Below are positions 27,507 to 38,131 of a stretch of 64,000 nt of DNA, piece after piece. The stretch covers positions 186,001-250,000 of the forward strand of contig NZ_PDFK01000002.1 in NCBI RefSeq assembly GCF_002845985.1, read 5' to 3'. A program made the position numbers and the translations under genes. How positions within the stretch are numbered: the first letter of the stretch is position 1; each line of letters opens with the position of its first letter. This DNA comes from Lysinibacillus fusiformis. GTDB taxonomy: Bacteria; Bacillota; Bacilli; Bacillales_A; Planococcaceae. The notes beneath the pieces are model-generated. The model did no database searches and was not told the DNA's origin. It saw nothing but the letters and a program-made list of their open reading frames with translations.

Positions 27507-29939
27507 TTAGTCATTTAAAAAATCATAAGGGGAGATATCATTCATCCCAATCATTGGATGAATATATGGTGCTGTTTCTACTGTTAGCTTTTGTGCTATG
27601 GAGACGGGATTGTTCAACTCCTGCTCCTCTATTGACATAGCCTCCACTTCCACAATTTCTTCATTGATATCCATCGGATTAAGTCTTGCACGTAAAGAAG
27701 TGAAACGCTGTAGGTCATCTGTACGCTGTAAGCCATCTGCAAGTACATCGGGTTCACCACATAAAATCAAAAAGTTTTTAGCACGAGTAATCCCTGTGTA
27801 TAAGAGATTACGCCGCAGCATTTTTGAATATCCTCTGACAACTGGCATAATAACTGTTTGAAACTCAGAGCCTTGAGATTTATGAATAGAGCAGCAATAG
27901 GCTAGTGTCAATTGGTTCAAATCACTGCGTTGATAAGTTACCTCGATACCATCAAAGGATACGATCAGTAAGTCCTGTTTTTCGATCGTTTCTTTTGCTT
28001 TAATAATACTGATGACCTCGCCCATATCTCCGTTAAAAACATTGCTCTCAGGTTGATTGACCAACTGAAGTACTTTATCTTTTATGCGATAAGTCACATC
28101 ACCAAAGACCAGCTCTTTTCTTGTTCCCGTATCATTTGGATTAATGAGCTCTTGAATCATTTTATTTAAATTATCAATACCAGCCGTACCTTTATACATG
28201 GGTGCTAGCACCTGAATATTGCGAATTTCCTGTCCTTTGGCTACTGCACTTTTGACAACCTGCGTGACAACATTGGCAACTTGATCGGCTGAAGCCTTTA
28301 TAAACGAACGATCAGATGTTTTAGCTGTTAAATCATTTGGAATCGTTCCCTTTTTAATTTGATGGGCAAGCTCAATAATTGTAGAGCCCTCTGCTTGTCG
28401 ATAAACATCTGTTAGTTCAACAGTTGGCAGTTGCTTTGATGCTAATAAATCCTTTAACACCTGTCCTGGCCCTACTGGTGGAAGCTGGTCCTGGTCCCCT
28501 ACAAAAACAACCTGGACATCTTCATGTAAAGCTTTTAATAACTGATGGGCAAGCCATGTATCCACCATAGACATTTCATCCACAATGATGAGCTTTCCTG
28601 TTACCTCACGCTCTGTTTCTTCCTCTTTTTCTTGCCCTGTAAAGCCAAGTAGACGATGAATGGTCATTGCAGGAAGCTCAGTTGATTCAGCTAACCGCTT
28701 GGCAGCACGTCCAGTTGGTGCACAAAGGATGATAGGAAATGGTTCTTCTTTTTGAGCATATTCTTTTGGATTTAATGATAAACCATGTAGCTTTGCATAA
28801 ACTTCAACCACTCCACGTACAACCGTTGTTTTCCCAGTACCCGGTCCACCTGTCAAAATCATGACGGCTGAATTTAAAGCCTGTTCAATAGCATTTGCTT
28901 GTGTCTCAGCGTAGGTGACATTGAGTAGCTCCTCTGTTTCTCCAATGGCTTTTCTAATTTCGTCCTTACTAAAATGCTCAGCCTTATTATTTCGCTCAAT
29001 GAGCGATACGATTTTAGAGGCAATCCCTACTTCAGAAAAATAAAGGGATGGTAAATATAATCTAGTTTCTTCACCACAAATTTTACCTTCTTCACGTAGC
29101 TCAATACAGGCTTTAGAAATGTCCTCAAACGGGATCTCCTGCCGCTGACTTTGTTGAAGCATATCCTTTACAAGCGGTAGGACATGCTCCGCATCTAAAT
29201 AGACGTGTCCATCTGATAAAGCAGCTGTATTTAACACATGAAATATCGCTGCTTTGACACGATCAGGATGTTTACCAGTAATTCCTAGTTTAGCCCCTAA
29301 TTCGTCAGCCCGAAAGAAACCAACGCCTTCAACATCTTCGATCAAGCGATATGGATTTTCAGTTAGTAATTCTATGGCTTCAGTTCGATAGGTTTGATAG
29401 ATTTTCATACCGAGCTGTGGACCAAAGCCCCACTCATTCAGTTGAATCATCACACGTTCTAGGCCTAGATTTTGTTCGATGGTGCGATGAATAACTTCTT
29501 TTTTTTCAGTGGATAAGCGTGGAACGGCGTCAAGTGCACTAGGATCTTCTAAAATAACACGAAGAGCATTAGCCCCTAGTTTTTCTACAATCGTTTCAGC
29601 CGTTTTTTTCCCAATTCCTACAAATAAGTCACTAGATAAATAATGAATAATCCCTTGCTCAGTTGCAGGAACCTCTTTCGTAAATGTCTCGATTTGAAAT
29701 TGAGCACCATATTTAGGATGCTGTTTTAAGATACCCGTAAAACGATATTGTTCATCCATTTGTAATGGTGGAAAATAACCAACAACGATAATTTCTTTAT
29801 CTTCATATTGTAAGTTCGTCTCTTGTATTTTCACACGTACAATCGAATACATATTTTGTGCATTATGAAAGATAGAGACGATTGGACGTCCGAGTATAAA
29901 AAATTTATTGAGTTCAAATAAATCTAGATGATCGGTCAT
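27507..29939 (-). CDS. recD2: RecD2 (YrrC), RecD-like ATP-dependent DNA helicase
   Basis: A 810-residue SF1B helicase of the RecD2 type, with an N-terminal OB/helix-hairpin-helix region (GIGKKTAETIVEKLG) absent from RecBCD-type RecD. Helicase motifs are Walker A GGPGTGKTT (near residue 353), DEMSMVD, GDQDQLPPVGPG, and the C-terminal CCSIHKSQGSEF and YTGITRAK. It is linked to mismatch repair and fork maintenance in Bacillus. ATG 29939 (AAAGGA upstream) is preferred to TTG 29969. Confidence 0.94.
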   Translation of the reverse strand: MTDHLDLFELNKFFILGRPIVSIFHNAQNMYSIVRVKIQETNLQYEDKEIIVVGYFPPLQMDEQYRFTGILKQHPKYGAQFQIETFTKEVPATEQGIIHYLSSDLFVGIGKKTAETIVEKLGANALRVILEDPSALDAVPRLSTEKKEVIHRTIEQNLGLERVMIQLNEWGFGPQLGMKIYQTYRTEAIELLTENPYRLIEDVEGVGFFRADELGAKLGITGKHPDRVKAAIFHVLNTAALSDGHVYLDAEHVLPLVKDMLQQSQRQEIPFEDISKACIELREEGKICGEETRLYLPSLYFSEVGIASKIVSLIERNNKAEHFSKDEIRKAIGETEELLNVTYAETQANAIEQALNSAVMILTGGPGTGKTTVVRGVVEVYAKLHGLSLNPKEYAQKEEPFPIILCAPTGRAAKRLAESTELPAMTIHRLLGFTGQEKEEETEREVTGKLIIVDEMSMVDTWLAHQLLKALHEDVQVVFVGDQDQLPPVGPGQVLKDLLASKQLPTVELTDVYRQAEGSTIIELAHQIKKGTIPNDLTAKTSDRSFIKASADQVANVVTQVVKSAVAKGQEIRNIQVLAPMYKGTAGIDNLNKMIQELINPNDTGTRKELVFGDVTYRIKDKVLQLVNQPESNVFNGDMGEVISIIKAKETIEKQDLLIVSFDGIEVTYQRSDLNQLTLAYCCSIHKSQGSEFQTVIMPVVRGYSKMLRRNLLYTGITRAKNFLILCGEPDVLADGLQRTDDLQRFTSLRARLNPMDINEEIVEVEAMSIEEQELNNPVSIAQKLTVETAPYIHPMIGMNDISPYDFLND

Positions 29940-30119
29940 GTTCGGTCCGTCCTTTCTTATTGTCTTCAATCTTTTTATTTTACCATAGCCTCATCAAAAT
30001 ATCGTAGATAAAAATGTATTCTCTACTTTATTTTTACATTATTGCGACAAATGACAATTCTCTGCCTTTATCTCTTATTCCATGCTATGATAAATAAGAA
30101 TTAGTCGCACGGAAGGATT

Positions 30120-30896
30120 GTGAAGTTAGTGGAATTTAGACCTTGCATCGATTTACATGATGGCAAAGTAAAACAAATTGTAGGAAGTACTTTGGGTTAT
30201 GCAAATCAAGCTGTCGTAGAAAATTTTATTTCTACACATGACGCTAGCTACTATGCAAAAATGTTTGCAAAAGATCGCTTAACAGGTGGACATGTTATCA
30301 TGCTTGGTTCTGGGAATGAAGAAGCCGCCTTAGCCGCTTTAGCAGCCTATCCTCAGGGCTTACAAATTGGTGGCGGCATCACGGCTGATAATGCACAAAA
30401 ATATATTGAAGCAGGCGCTTCGCATATTATCGTGACATCCTATATTTTTCATGATGGACAGCTAGACCTAGCACGTTTAAAGTGTTTAAACCAACTGATA
30501 GGTAAAGAACGTCTAGTCATTGATCTTAGCTGCAAGATGCGTGATGGAAAGTGGTTTGTCATGACAGATAAATGGACTACATATAGTCACTTCGAAGTCA
30601 ATGCAGCATCTATTGCCTATCTAGAAGATTTTTGTGATGAACTTTTAATTCATGCCGTCGATGTTGAAGGAAAAAAGGGGGGAATGCAGGAAAGCCTAGT
30701 AAGGGATTTGGCTGCCTGGACTTCTATTCCTACTACCTATGCAGGTGGTGTTCGTTCGCTGGAGGATTTAGAAAAATTTAATCAATTAGCCAACGGAAAA
30801 TTGCATGTAACCATTGGCAGTGCCCTCTCTATTTTTGGTGGGGAGTTACCTTATACAGATGTAGTAAACTATTGTGAAAGAGGTGGGATCTTGTGA
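30120..30896 (+). CDS. Eukaryotic-type HisA (ProFAR isomerase) homologue
   Basis: A 258-residue TIM barrel most like the eukaryotic HIS6 form of phosphoribosylformimino-AICAR-ribotide isomerase rather than ordinary bacterial HisA. Matching blocks are CIDLHDGKVKQIVG, LQIGGGI, IVTSYIF, ERLVIDLSC, LIHAVDVEGKKGG and TYAGGVRSLEDL, ending IGSALSIFGG. The catalytic aspartates (IDLHDGK, HAVDVEG) are present. No other his biosynthetic gene is in the window. GTG 30120 follows GGAAGG closely; GTG 30129 is an alternative start. Confidence 0.83.
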   Translation: MKLVEFRPCIDLHDGKVKQIVGSTLGYANQAVVENFISTHDASYYAKMFAKDRLTGGHVIMLGSGNEEAALAALAAYPQGLQIGGGITADNAQKYIEAGASHIIVTSYIFHDGQLDLARLKCLNQLIGKERLVIDLSCKMRDGKWFVMTDKWTTYSHFEVNAASIAYLEDFCDELLIHAVDVEGKKGGMQESLVRDLAAWTSIPTTYAGGVRSLEDLEKFNQLANGKLHVTIGSALSIFGGELPYTDVVNYCERGGIL

Positions 30897-31180
30897 AGCT
30901 AATTTATAAAGATTATGTTTTTCCATTTCAAGAAACAAATTTAGAGAGAATCATAGATGGTAAATATTTTAAAGTAAATAAAAAAGATCATTCTCTTGCG
31001 ATTCACGTGCAACTGGACAACGAACAAATGTTACTAGAGTTTTCAAAATCATTAAAGGCAACTTGTGGCTTGTTACGCGATCAAGAAACAGAACCGTATA
31101 TCGGAACATATATTGATTTACAGGTTTTTGTCGATGAGTTTAATAAGCGCTATAACTTAAATGCTGAAATTATTACTTAA
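30893..31180 (+). CDS. Hypothetical 95-residue protein coupled to HisA homologue
   Basis: Unrecognised. It starts at a GTG that overlaps the hisA-like stop by 4 bp, so the two are translationally coupled. The sequence is soluble and mixed (MKLIYKDYVFPFQETN... VNKKDHSLAIHVQL... CGLLRDQETEPYIGTYIDLQ), with no membrane segment and one cysteine. The tight coupling suggests it works with the isomerase homologue, but no function is proposed. Confidence 0.7.
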   Translation: MKLIYKDYVFPFQETNLERIIDGKYFKVNKKDHSLAIHVQLDNEQMLLEFSKSLKATCGLLRDQETEPYIGTYIDLQVFVDEFNKRYNLNAEIIT

Positions 31181-31184
31181 ACCG

Positions 31185-31207
31185 AAGGGGCACTAGCTCC
31201 TTTTTTT
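31185..31207 (+). terminator. Terminator of the hisA-like operon
   Basis: A 6-bp GC-rich stem (AGGGGC with GCTCCT, one wobble), four-base loop and seven T lie immediately after the stop of the 95-residue gene. Confidence 0.65.
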
Positions 31208-31310
31208 CATTTTCTCACCTCCGTCTCCTCTATTCCTTTCAACAATTTCTGAAACCTTTTGTTTGTCATATGAGTTATATATTGTATAGCATTACGTATA
31301 AGGGGGTCAC

Positions 31311-32150
31311 ATGACTAAACTCCATATTAAACATATACTACCTTATTTTTTTATGCTTCCCGCACTTCTTATAGGAACGATCGCTATGATCTTCTACGGT
31401 GTAGACATAAGTATTTAGATACAAAATATATTCATCTGGATGTTAGGCGTTTGTTTTTGCTATGTCATTTTAAATAAAACACCCCTAATAGAACTACATA
31501 AGAACCCTCTTTTGGTCACATCTATTTTAACTATTTTACTTATTCTGCCCTTTTGGTTTAATGGCTTAGAGGGTGTCCACCGATGGGTAACTTTGGGTCC
31601 ATTCAATTTTTATATGGCCAGTATTATTTTACCTATGCTCATTGTTTATTTGTGGAGGCTATCAAAAAGTAATTATTTACCATATGTTATAGGATTCATG
31701 ATTCTCATAGGTGGTATTTTACTATTGCAACCAGATGCAGGGCAAATTACTGCTTTTGCTTGTGCCTCCACCATTATTTTATGGCGAGCTATAGAAAACC
31801 CTAAATGGCAGTATATTACGCTAATCATACTAACCCTATATGTCTTTACACCCTGGATTTACATCGATCATTTAGCTCCTGTACCATATGTAGAGCAAAT
31901 AATATTTTTAGTAGCAGATATGGGAAGTATGTTACTTATTTTAGGAGTTGGAGCCCTTCTATTATTAGTCTATCCATTCTTTATCACATGGAAAAAAGAT
32001 ATATTAGGACTCTATTTCTTGATGACAATTCTTGTCACTTTCTTTGGCCATTTTCCAATGCCTATTATGGGCTATGGAATTTCACCCATTATTGGCTATC
32101 TCATTGGGATGACAGCCACACAGAAAATAAAAATGGCACAAACCAACTAG
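31311..32150 (+). pseudogene. FtsW/RodA/SpoVE-like membrane protein, interrupted by an in-frame TAG
   Basis: The apparent native start is ATG 31311, preceded by AAGGGGG four bases upstream. After 35 codons (TKLHIKHILPYFFMLPALL...) a TAG at 31416-31418 interrupts the frame. It then stays open from 31419 to 32150, including an in-frame ATG at 31440. Downstream are FtsW/RodA-like signatures: HRWVTLGPFNF (compare RRWxxLGPxxxQPSE), LLQPDAGQITAF (compare QPDLGT), and several membrane helices. The total (about 279 codons) is shorter than FtsW/RodA. A TGG-to-TAG nonsense change fits best. Confidence 0.7.
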
Positions 32151-32166
32151 AAAGGATTTACAAACT

Positions 32167-32889
32167 ATGAAAACTGGACTAGAGGTAAACTCTTTAAAAA
32201 CATTCCAAACTGAATTAACACGTTTCTTTTTAGCCTACAAATTTGCTCTACAGGAAGTAGAAACGAAAATAAATATATTGCAAGAAGAATTTAAGTTGAT
32301 TCATGAATACAATCCAATTGAGCATATTTCCACTCGTGTAAAATCACCGAAAAGTATTTTAGCGAAGATGATGAAAAAAGAGCTTCCCCCATCCATGGAG
32401 GCTGTTCGTGAAAATATTCGTGATATAGCAGGCGCTCGCATCACCTGCTCTTTCGTGGAAGATATTTACAAGGTTAGTGCCATGTTACAGGCACAGCATG
32501 ACATTGAGGTTGTTGAAGTGAAGGATTATATTGCTTATCCAAAAGAAAATGGCTACCAAAGCTTACATCTCATTATTAAAATTCCTATCTTTATGTCAGA
32601 CCATATGGAAAAGGTTTACACCGAGATCCAAATTCGTACAATAGCAATGGATTTTTGGGCAAGCTTGGAGCACAAAATTTATTATAAGTATAACAAAGAT
32701 GTACCCGAGCATATTCGTATTGAATTAAAAGAAGCCGCACTACAAGCAGCTGAATTAGATCGAAAAATGGAGCGTTTGAATAAAGAGATCAATATTTTAA
32801 AAGAAAATGAAGCAGAGCCATCATTACTAGACAGTACCCCTATTTCACATTTAGCGAAATACTTAACAGAACTACCTAACAATCAATGA
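32167..32889 (+). CDS. relP: Small alarmone synthetase RelP (YwaC-like)
   Basis: A 240-residue synthetase-only protein that makes (p)ppGpp from ATP and GTP/GDP without a hydrolase domain. The RelA/SpoT synthetase core is clear: RVKSPKSI, DIAGARITCSF, KDYIAYPKENGYQSLHLI, then EIQIRTIAMDFWASLEHKIYYK. It resembles B. subtilis YwaC (RelP/SAS2) more than YjbM. The C-terminal tail is about 30 residues longer than YwaC. AAAGGA precedes the ATG; it starts 17 bp after the FtsW-like frame. Confidence 0.9.
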   Translation: MKTGLEVNSLKTFQTELTRFFLAYKFALQEVETKINILQEEFKLIHEYNPIEHISTRVKSPKSILAKMMKKELPPSMEAVRENIRDIAGARITCSFVEDIYKVSAMLQAQHDIEVVEVKDYIAYPKENGYQSLHLIIKIPIFMSDHMEKVYTEIQIRTIAMDFWASLEHKIYYKYNKDVPEHIRIELKEAALQAAELDRKMERLNKEINILKENEAEPSLLDSTPISHLAKYLTELPNNQ

Positions 32890-32926
32890 CACTCCGTTGT
32901 CATTATGACCAAAACTAAATGAACAT

Positions 32927-33009
32927 AAAAATCCACCTAGCTTTCGGTGAGAAAAGTAAAAGACCCAATTGTCCAATGTTCTTTTTCACAGAGAGTGAGG
33001 TGGATTTTT
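32927..33009. terminator. Large 12-bp inverted repeat between relP and the MFS gene
   Basis: AAAAATCCACCT (32927-32938) pairs perfectly with AGGTGGATTTTT (32998-33009), enclosing 59 nt. It lies between convergent genes and has A/T runs at both edges, so it may stop transcription both ways. The long loop is unusual for a simple terminator. Confidence 0.5.
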
Positions 33010-33032
33010 ACAGTTTTAAAGCTTTGTAATGA

Positions 33033-34475
33033 TTATGCCTGCTCCTTGGATTTCGTCGCTACAAAGAAGGAGAAAATCAGGGCACAAATGGCAAAAACAA
33101 AGGTAGCGACATAAACATAGCTTACGCCATTCGCAATAGTTTCTTTTAAAAAGCTTACTTCTTCTAGACTAAAGCCACCTCTTGCAAATTCACCATTTAA
33201 TTGAATTTCACCTTTTCCTAATGAAGCCATTTTTTCACTCGTTGCTAAGTTAAAAATCATCCCAAATAGTGCTGCCCCAATCGCTTGACTAAATGTATTT
33301 GTAAAGGAGTTTAAACCAATTGAGATGCCAAGCTGCTTCGGATTTGCCACCTTTTGAATGGAAATCATCAACATTGGCATGATAAAGCCCATTCCTAGCC
33401 CAACTAATGATGAAGCGAAATAAGCGCTGAAATCGCTAGAACCTGAAGATAGTCTTGCCAGTAATAGAGTACCCGTAACCAGTAAAATTGTCCCCATTTG
33501 AATAATTCTTTTATTCGTTAAACGCCCGATTAAATAACCTGCCATAATGGAGTTTACCGTCCAGAAAATAGACATCGGTGTTAATAATAAGCCTGCTTGT
33601 GTTGCATTTTTACCAAGAACACTTTGGGCAAATATCGGAATATAAACCGTTACACCAATCACAATAGACATCCCGCTTAATGTTAAGGCATTTATGACCA
33701 TTAGTCGCCCATTTTTAAACAGTGCTAACGGAATAATTGGCTCTTCAGCTCGTAATTCCACCCAAATAAAAATACTAAGGAAGACAACCGCAATTAGATA
33801 CATTAGCAATGATTGACCTGATAACCAAGCCTGCGTTTTACTGTTTTCGATAATCACAAATAACAACGCCACCATGCCAATTGTAAATAGTACAGCACCT
33901 AGGTAGTCAATTTTACGCTTCACCGCTTCTATTTGCTCTTTATAATGTTTCGCAATTAAATAAATAGATGCTAAACCAAATGGTACATTAATGAAAAAAA
34001 TAAAGTGCCATGACACTTGGTCTACAATAAAACCTCCAAATAATGGACCAACTACGCCAGACACGCCCCATACCATACTTAAATAGCTTTGTCCTTTGGC
34101 ACGCGCTTTTTCAGTCTTATACAACTCCCCAACCATTGTTAATGTGATGGGTAAAATTGAACCTGCACCAATACCTTGGATTGCACGAAAGACAATTAAT
34201 TGCTCCATCGATTGGGCTAAACCACATAACATCGAGCCTACTAAAAAAATAATAATCCCTGTAATAATCATCCGCTTGCGTCCAAATAAATCAGCTAGCT
34301 TGCCAAAAATAATCGCAGCAATAGCAGAAGCTAGTAAATAAGCGGAATAAATCCAGCTAATTAAGTCTACGCCTAATAAATCAGCTGTAATACTTGGAAT
34401 AGCCGTACTTACAATTGTTCCTTCAATTGCGGCAAGTGCTGTTACAAGTAATAGTGCAATAAATACTTTATTCAT
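33033..34475 (-). CDS. MFS multidrug efflux transporter (DHA2/EmrB-QacA type)
   Basis: 480 residues with about 14 hydrophobic helices. Family motifs include LDSTIVS-like IEGTIVSTAIPSI in helix 1, GKLADLFGRKRMI (motif A) and the motif C-like GVSGVVGPLFGG. It should export drugs or other amphiphiles by proton antiport. The start at 34475 has AAGGTG upstream; ten earlier codons lack homology. Substrate is unknown. Confidence 0.88.
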   Translation of the reverse strand: MNKVFIALLLVTALAAIEGTIVSTAIPSITADLLGVDLISWIYSAYLLASAIAAIIFGKLADLFGRKRMIITGIIIFLVGSMLCGLAQSMEQLIVFRAIQGIGAGSILPITLTMVGELYKTEKARAKGQSYLSMVWGVSGVVGPLFGGFIVDQVSWHFIFFINVPFGLASIYLIAKHYKEQIEAVKRKIDYLGAVLFTIGMVALLFVIIENSKTQAWLSGQSLLMYLIAVVFLSIFIWVELRAEEPIIPLALFKNGRLMVINALTLSGMSIVIGVTVYIPIFAQSVLGKNATQAGLLLTPMSIFWTVNSIMAGYLIGRLTNKRIIQMGTILLVTGTLLLARLSSGSSDFSAYFASSLVGLGMGFIMPMLMISIQKVANPKQLGISIGLNSFTNTFSQAIGAALFGMIFNLATSEKMASLGKGEIQLNGEFARGGFSLEEVSFLKETIANGVSYVYVATFVFAICALIFSFFVATKSKEQA

Positions 34476-34600
34476 CCTGTCACCTTTTCCTTTCCTGCAT
34501 AACAAACATTACCAAGTTTGAACGAAAAATAAAAGAGGAAGGAATTCATTTGCTGAAAAATAATAAATGAGATTTATAGATTGCTTTGCATTTTGATAGA

Positions 34601-34636
34601 AAAAAGCAGCAAGTTCATCAATTGACACTTGCTGCT
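34601..34636 (-). terminator. Terminator after the TPR gene
   Basis: A perfect 10-bp stem (34605-34614 with 34627-34636) is followed on the minus strand by TTTTT, 10 bp after the stop of the TPR gene. Confidence 0.8.
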
Positions 34637-34645
34637 AATCATCTA

Positions 34646-35305
34646 TCAGTTAAATCGTTGGGCAATCATATCATATATATATCGTGCTTGGTCATATTCA
34701 GGTTGTAATGTAAAGGCTTGTTTCAAATGATACATTGCATCTTCCGTTTGTTCTGTGGAAACGGCATAGAGCACGCCTAAATTATAATGTGCATCTGCAT
34801 TATTCCAATCCTGCTCGATTAAGAGATCCAGTTCCCTCTTCCCTTCCTCAAACATTTCTAGCGCACATAGCACAATCGCATAGGTTAAACGAATTTGTGT
34901 ATCTTCTGGCGCAATTTCTACGGCACGTTGTAAATAGGGCAATGCCAGTTTTGAGTTCTCCATACGCTCAAAGCATTTCCCCATCATATAATAAACATCT
35001 GCCCCTTCAATCTGATGTTTAAGTGCTTGTTCATACAGTTTTGCAGCTTCCGCATAGCGTTCCGCATTATAATATAAATTGGCTAAACCGTAATAAGCTG
35101 TCGCTGCAGTTTCATCTACAGTAATCGCCTTTTGGAAGAAACGTTCTGCACGTTCTGTATCCTCTAACACAGCTAACAAATTGCCGAAATTCACATAACC
35201 AATGGCATTTTCGGGCTCTGCTTCAATTGCTTTTGTAAACAGTTGGGCAGCATCCTCATAACGTCTTTCTTGAAATGCTTGAATGCCCTGTTCATTATAA
35301 TTCAT
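34646..35305 (-). CDS. yrrB: Tetratricopeptide-repeat protein (YrrB-like)
   Basis: A 219-residue protein made of about six TPR units (for example AQLFTKAIEAEPENAIGYVNFGNLL and AAKLYEQALKHQIEGADVYYMMGKC). There is no signal peptide or other domain. Its place beside mnmA, in the recD2-yrrB-mnmA-iscS-cymR neighbourhood, matches B. subtilis yrrB. It is presumed a protein-interaction scaffold. GAGGTG precedes the ATG. Confidence 0.88.
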   Translation of the reverse strand: MNYNEQGIQAFQERRYEDAAQLFTKAIEAEPENAIGYVNFGNLLAVLEDTERAERFFQKAITVDETAATAYYGLANLYYNAERYAEAAKLYEQALKHQIEGADVYYMMGKCFERMENSKLALPYLQRAVEIAPEDTQIRLTYAIVLCALEMFEEGKRELDLLIEQDWNNADAHYNLGVLYAVSTEQTEDAMYHLKQAFTLQPEYDQARYIYDMIAQRFN

Positions 35306-35379
35306 TTGTTCTTCACCTCTATGTAGCGAAAGACTGCTTCTAGAAAGCCAAGAGGCAGTAAGAGCAGTCTTAACACAAG

Positions 35380-36525
<1,146 letters not shown>

Positions 36526-36580
36526 CTAATTACAGTTGATGCTTCAAAAGTTATAGAAACATAACGTCGTATTGCGCAAA

Positions 36581-37729
36581 TTATTTGTTAGCTAGTTTTT
36601 TCACAATTTGAGCTGTTTTTTCCGCTGCATCGCGTATATCGTTTTCCGTTAAATCTTGCCCAAAGCTAAATCGGATGGAGTTTCGTAATTCCTCTGCTCC
36701 TTGCCCGAACATCGCTACTAACACATGCGATGGATCAATCGAACCAGCGGTACATGCTGAACCACTTGATACACAAATACCTGCCATATCAAGATTCACT
36801 AGAAACGATTCTACTTCCATCCCTTTAAAGCTAATATTTAGTACATGAGGCAATGAATGCTTTTCTTCACCATTCACATGGAACGCTAGCTTTTCCTGTG
36901 TAAAAACTTCGAGCATAATTTGCTTAAAGTGATTGTATAGTGAACGCTTTTCTTCACGCAACTTATTTGCAACTTGCACAGCAGTCGCAAAACCAATAAT
37001 GGCTGGAATATTTTCAGTACCTGCGCGACGTTTTTTCTCTTGTGCGCCCCCAAGAGCAAAGCTCGCTAACGGTGTTCCTGTCTTTTGGTAAAGGAATCCA
37101 ACACCTTTAGGACCATTGATTTTATGTGCAGATACACTCAATAAATCCACCTGTAATTGGTTTACATCTATTTTCTCCAAGCCGTAAGCTTGAACTGCAT
37201 CTGTATGGAATGTGGCATGATGCTCACGCAATAGCTCACCAATTTCAGCAATAGGCTGAATTGTACCTACTTCATTATTACCATACATAATCGTCACTAA
37301 AATAGTATCTTCGCGAAGGGCTTCTTGAACATCTTCAACCGCTACACGTCCCAATTGATCTACTGGTAAATAGGTCACCTCAAAGCCATCGCGTTCAAGT
37401 TTTTCACAAGTATGTAACACCGCATGATGCTCTACTTGTGTTGTAATGATGTGTTTCCCTTCGTTCGCACGGGCATAGACAGTGCCTAAAATGGCTGTAT
37501 TATCAGCTTCCGTGCCGCCGCTTGTGAAAATAATTTCCCCTGCTTGGGCACCGATGGATTTCGCTAATAACTCACGTGCATTGTCTAAATATTTTCGTGC
37601 TTCTCGACCTGCGCCATGAATACTTGATGCGTTGCCAAAAACCTGCTGCATAGCAGTCGTCATCGCTTCTATTACTTGGCCATTCATCGGAGATGTAGCC
37701 GCATGATCGAGATAAATATATGAATTCAT
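36581..37729 (-). CDS. iscS: Cysteine desulfurase (IscS/NifS family, YrvO-like)
   Basis: A 382-residue PLP enzyme that takes sulfur from cysteine. It begins YLDHAATSP; the PLP lysine is in SVSAHKINGPKG and the catalytic cysteine in CVSSGSACTAGS. Its place between cymR and mnmA matches B. subtilis YrvO, a dedicated donor to MnmA. The start at 37729 is set by homology and AAAGGAG about 8 nt upstream. A 400-bp hairpin-rich gap separates it from cymR. Confidence 0.94.
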   Translation of the reverse strand: MNSYIYLDHAATSPMNGQVIEAMTTAMQQVFGNASSIHGAGREARKYLDNARELLAKSIGAQAGEIIFTSGGTEADNTAILGTVYARANEGKHIITTQVEHHAVLHTCEKLERDGFEVTYLPVDQLGRVAVEDVQEALREDTILVTIMYGNNEVGTIQPIAEIGELLREHHATFHTDAVQAYGLEKIDVNQLQVDLLSVSAHKINGPKGVGFLYQKTGTPLASFALGGAQEKKRRAGTENIPAIIGFATAVQVANKLREEKRSLYNHFKQIMLEVFTQEKLAFHVNGEEKHSLPHVLNISFKGMEVESFLVNLDMAGICVSSGSACTAGSIDPSHVLVAMFGQGAEELRNSIRFSFGQDLTENDIRDAAEKTAQIVKKLANK

Positions 37730-37744
37730 GTTGAAAACTCCTTT

Positions 37745-38110
37745 TTGATCAATTACGCCTCGACGTAATTGCCGCTGACACTTCACTTTCGCGCAGATAA
37801 ACAATACGTCCATTCTTTTCAAACTAATGAGTAACAGTTAGCCTACTCTCGTCACATTCTGTGACAACGGTAACTGACCTGCATCATGCAGACCTCTCTT
37901 CAAAATCTGTGACTTTCGCCAGAGACTTTATCTTGATTCAGTGATCGTTTGAACACTCACTGAAAAAATCAGCACCGCATTCAGCTCACCCTTCATAAGT
38001 GGAGTCCTCTCCTGAATCAAGATCAGAAGCGCAAAAACCCACATCACTCATCGTAAAAATAGCCATTGCGATAAGACTATTTCACAAAATGAATGAGATT
38101 GATGCGGGCG
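37745..38110 (-). other. Hairpin-rich noncoding leader between cymR and iscS
   Basis: No convincing gene was found. Several dyads occur: AATTACG/CGTAATT (around 37753), GTCACA/TGTGAC (around 37852), CTGCAT/ATGCAG (around 37879), and a perfect 12-bp pair ATCTTGATTCAG/CTGAATCAAGAT enclosing about 70 nt (37930-38024), with TCAGTG/CACTGA nested inside. On the minus strand two short frames with RBS-like sequences (MMQVSYRCHRM and a 22-codon frame starting MKGELNAVL) are possible. It could be an RNA leader or a decayed repeat. Confidence 0.45.
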
Positions 38111-38131
38111 TAGCACTTTAGCTCGAACATT

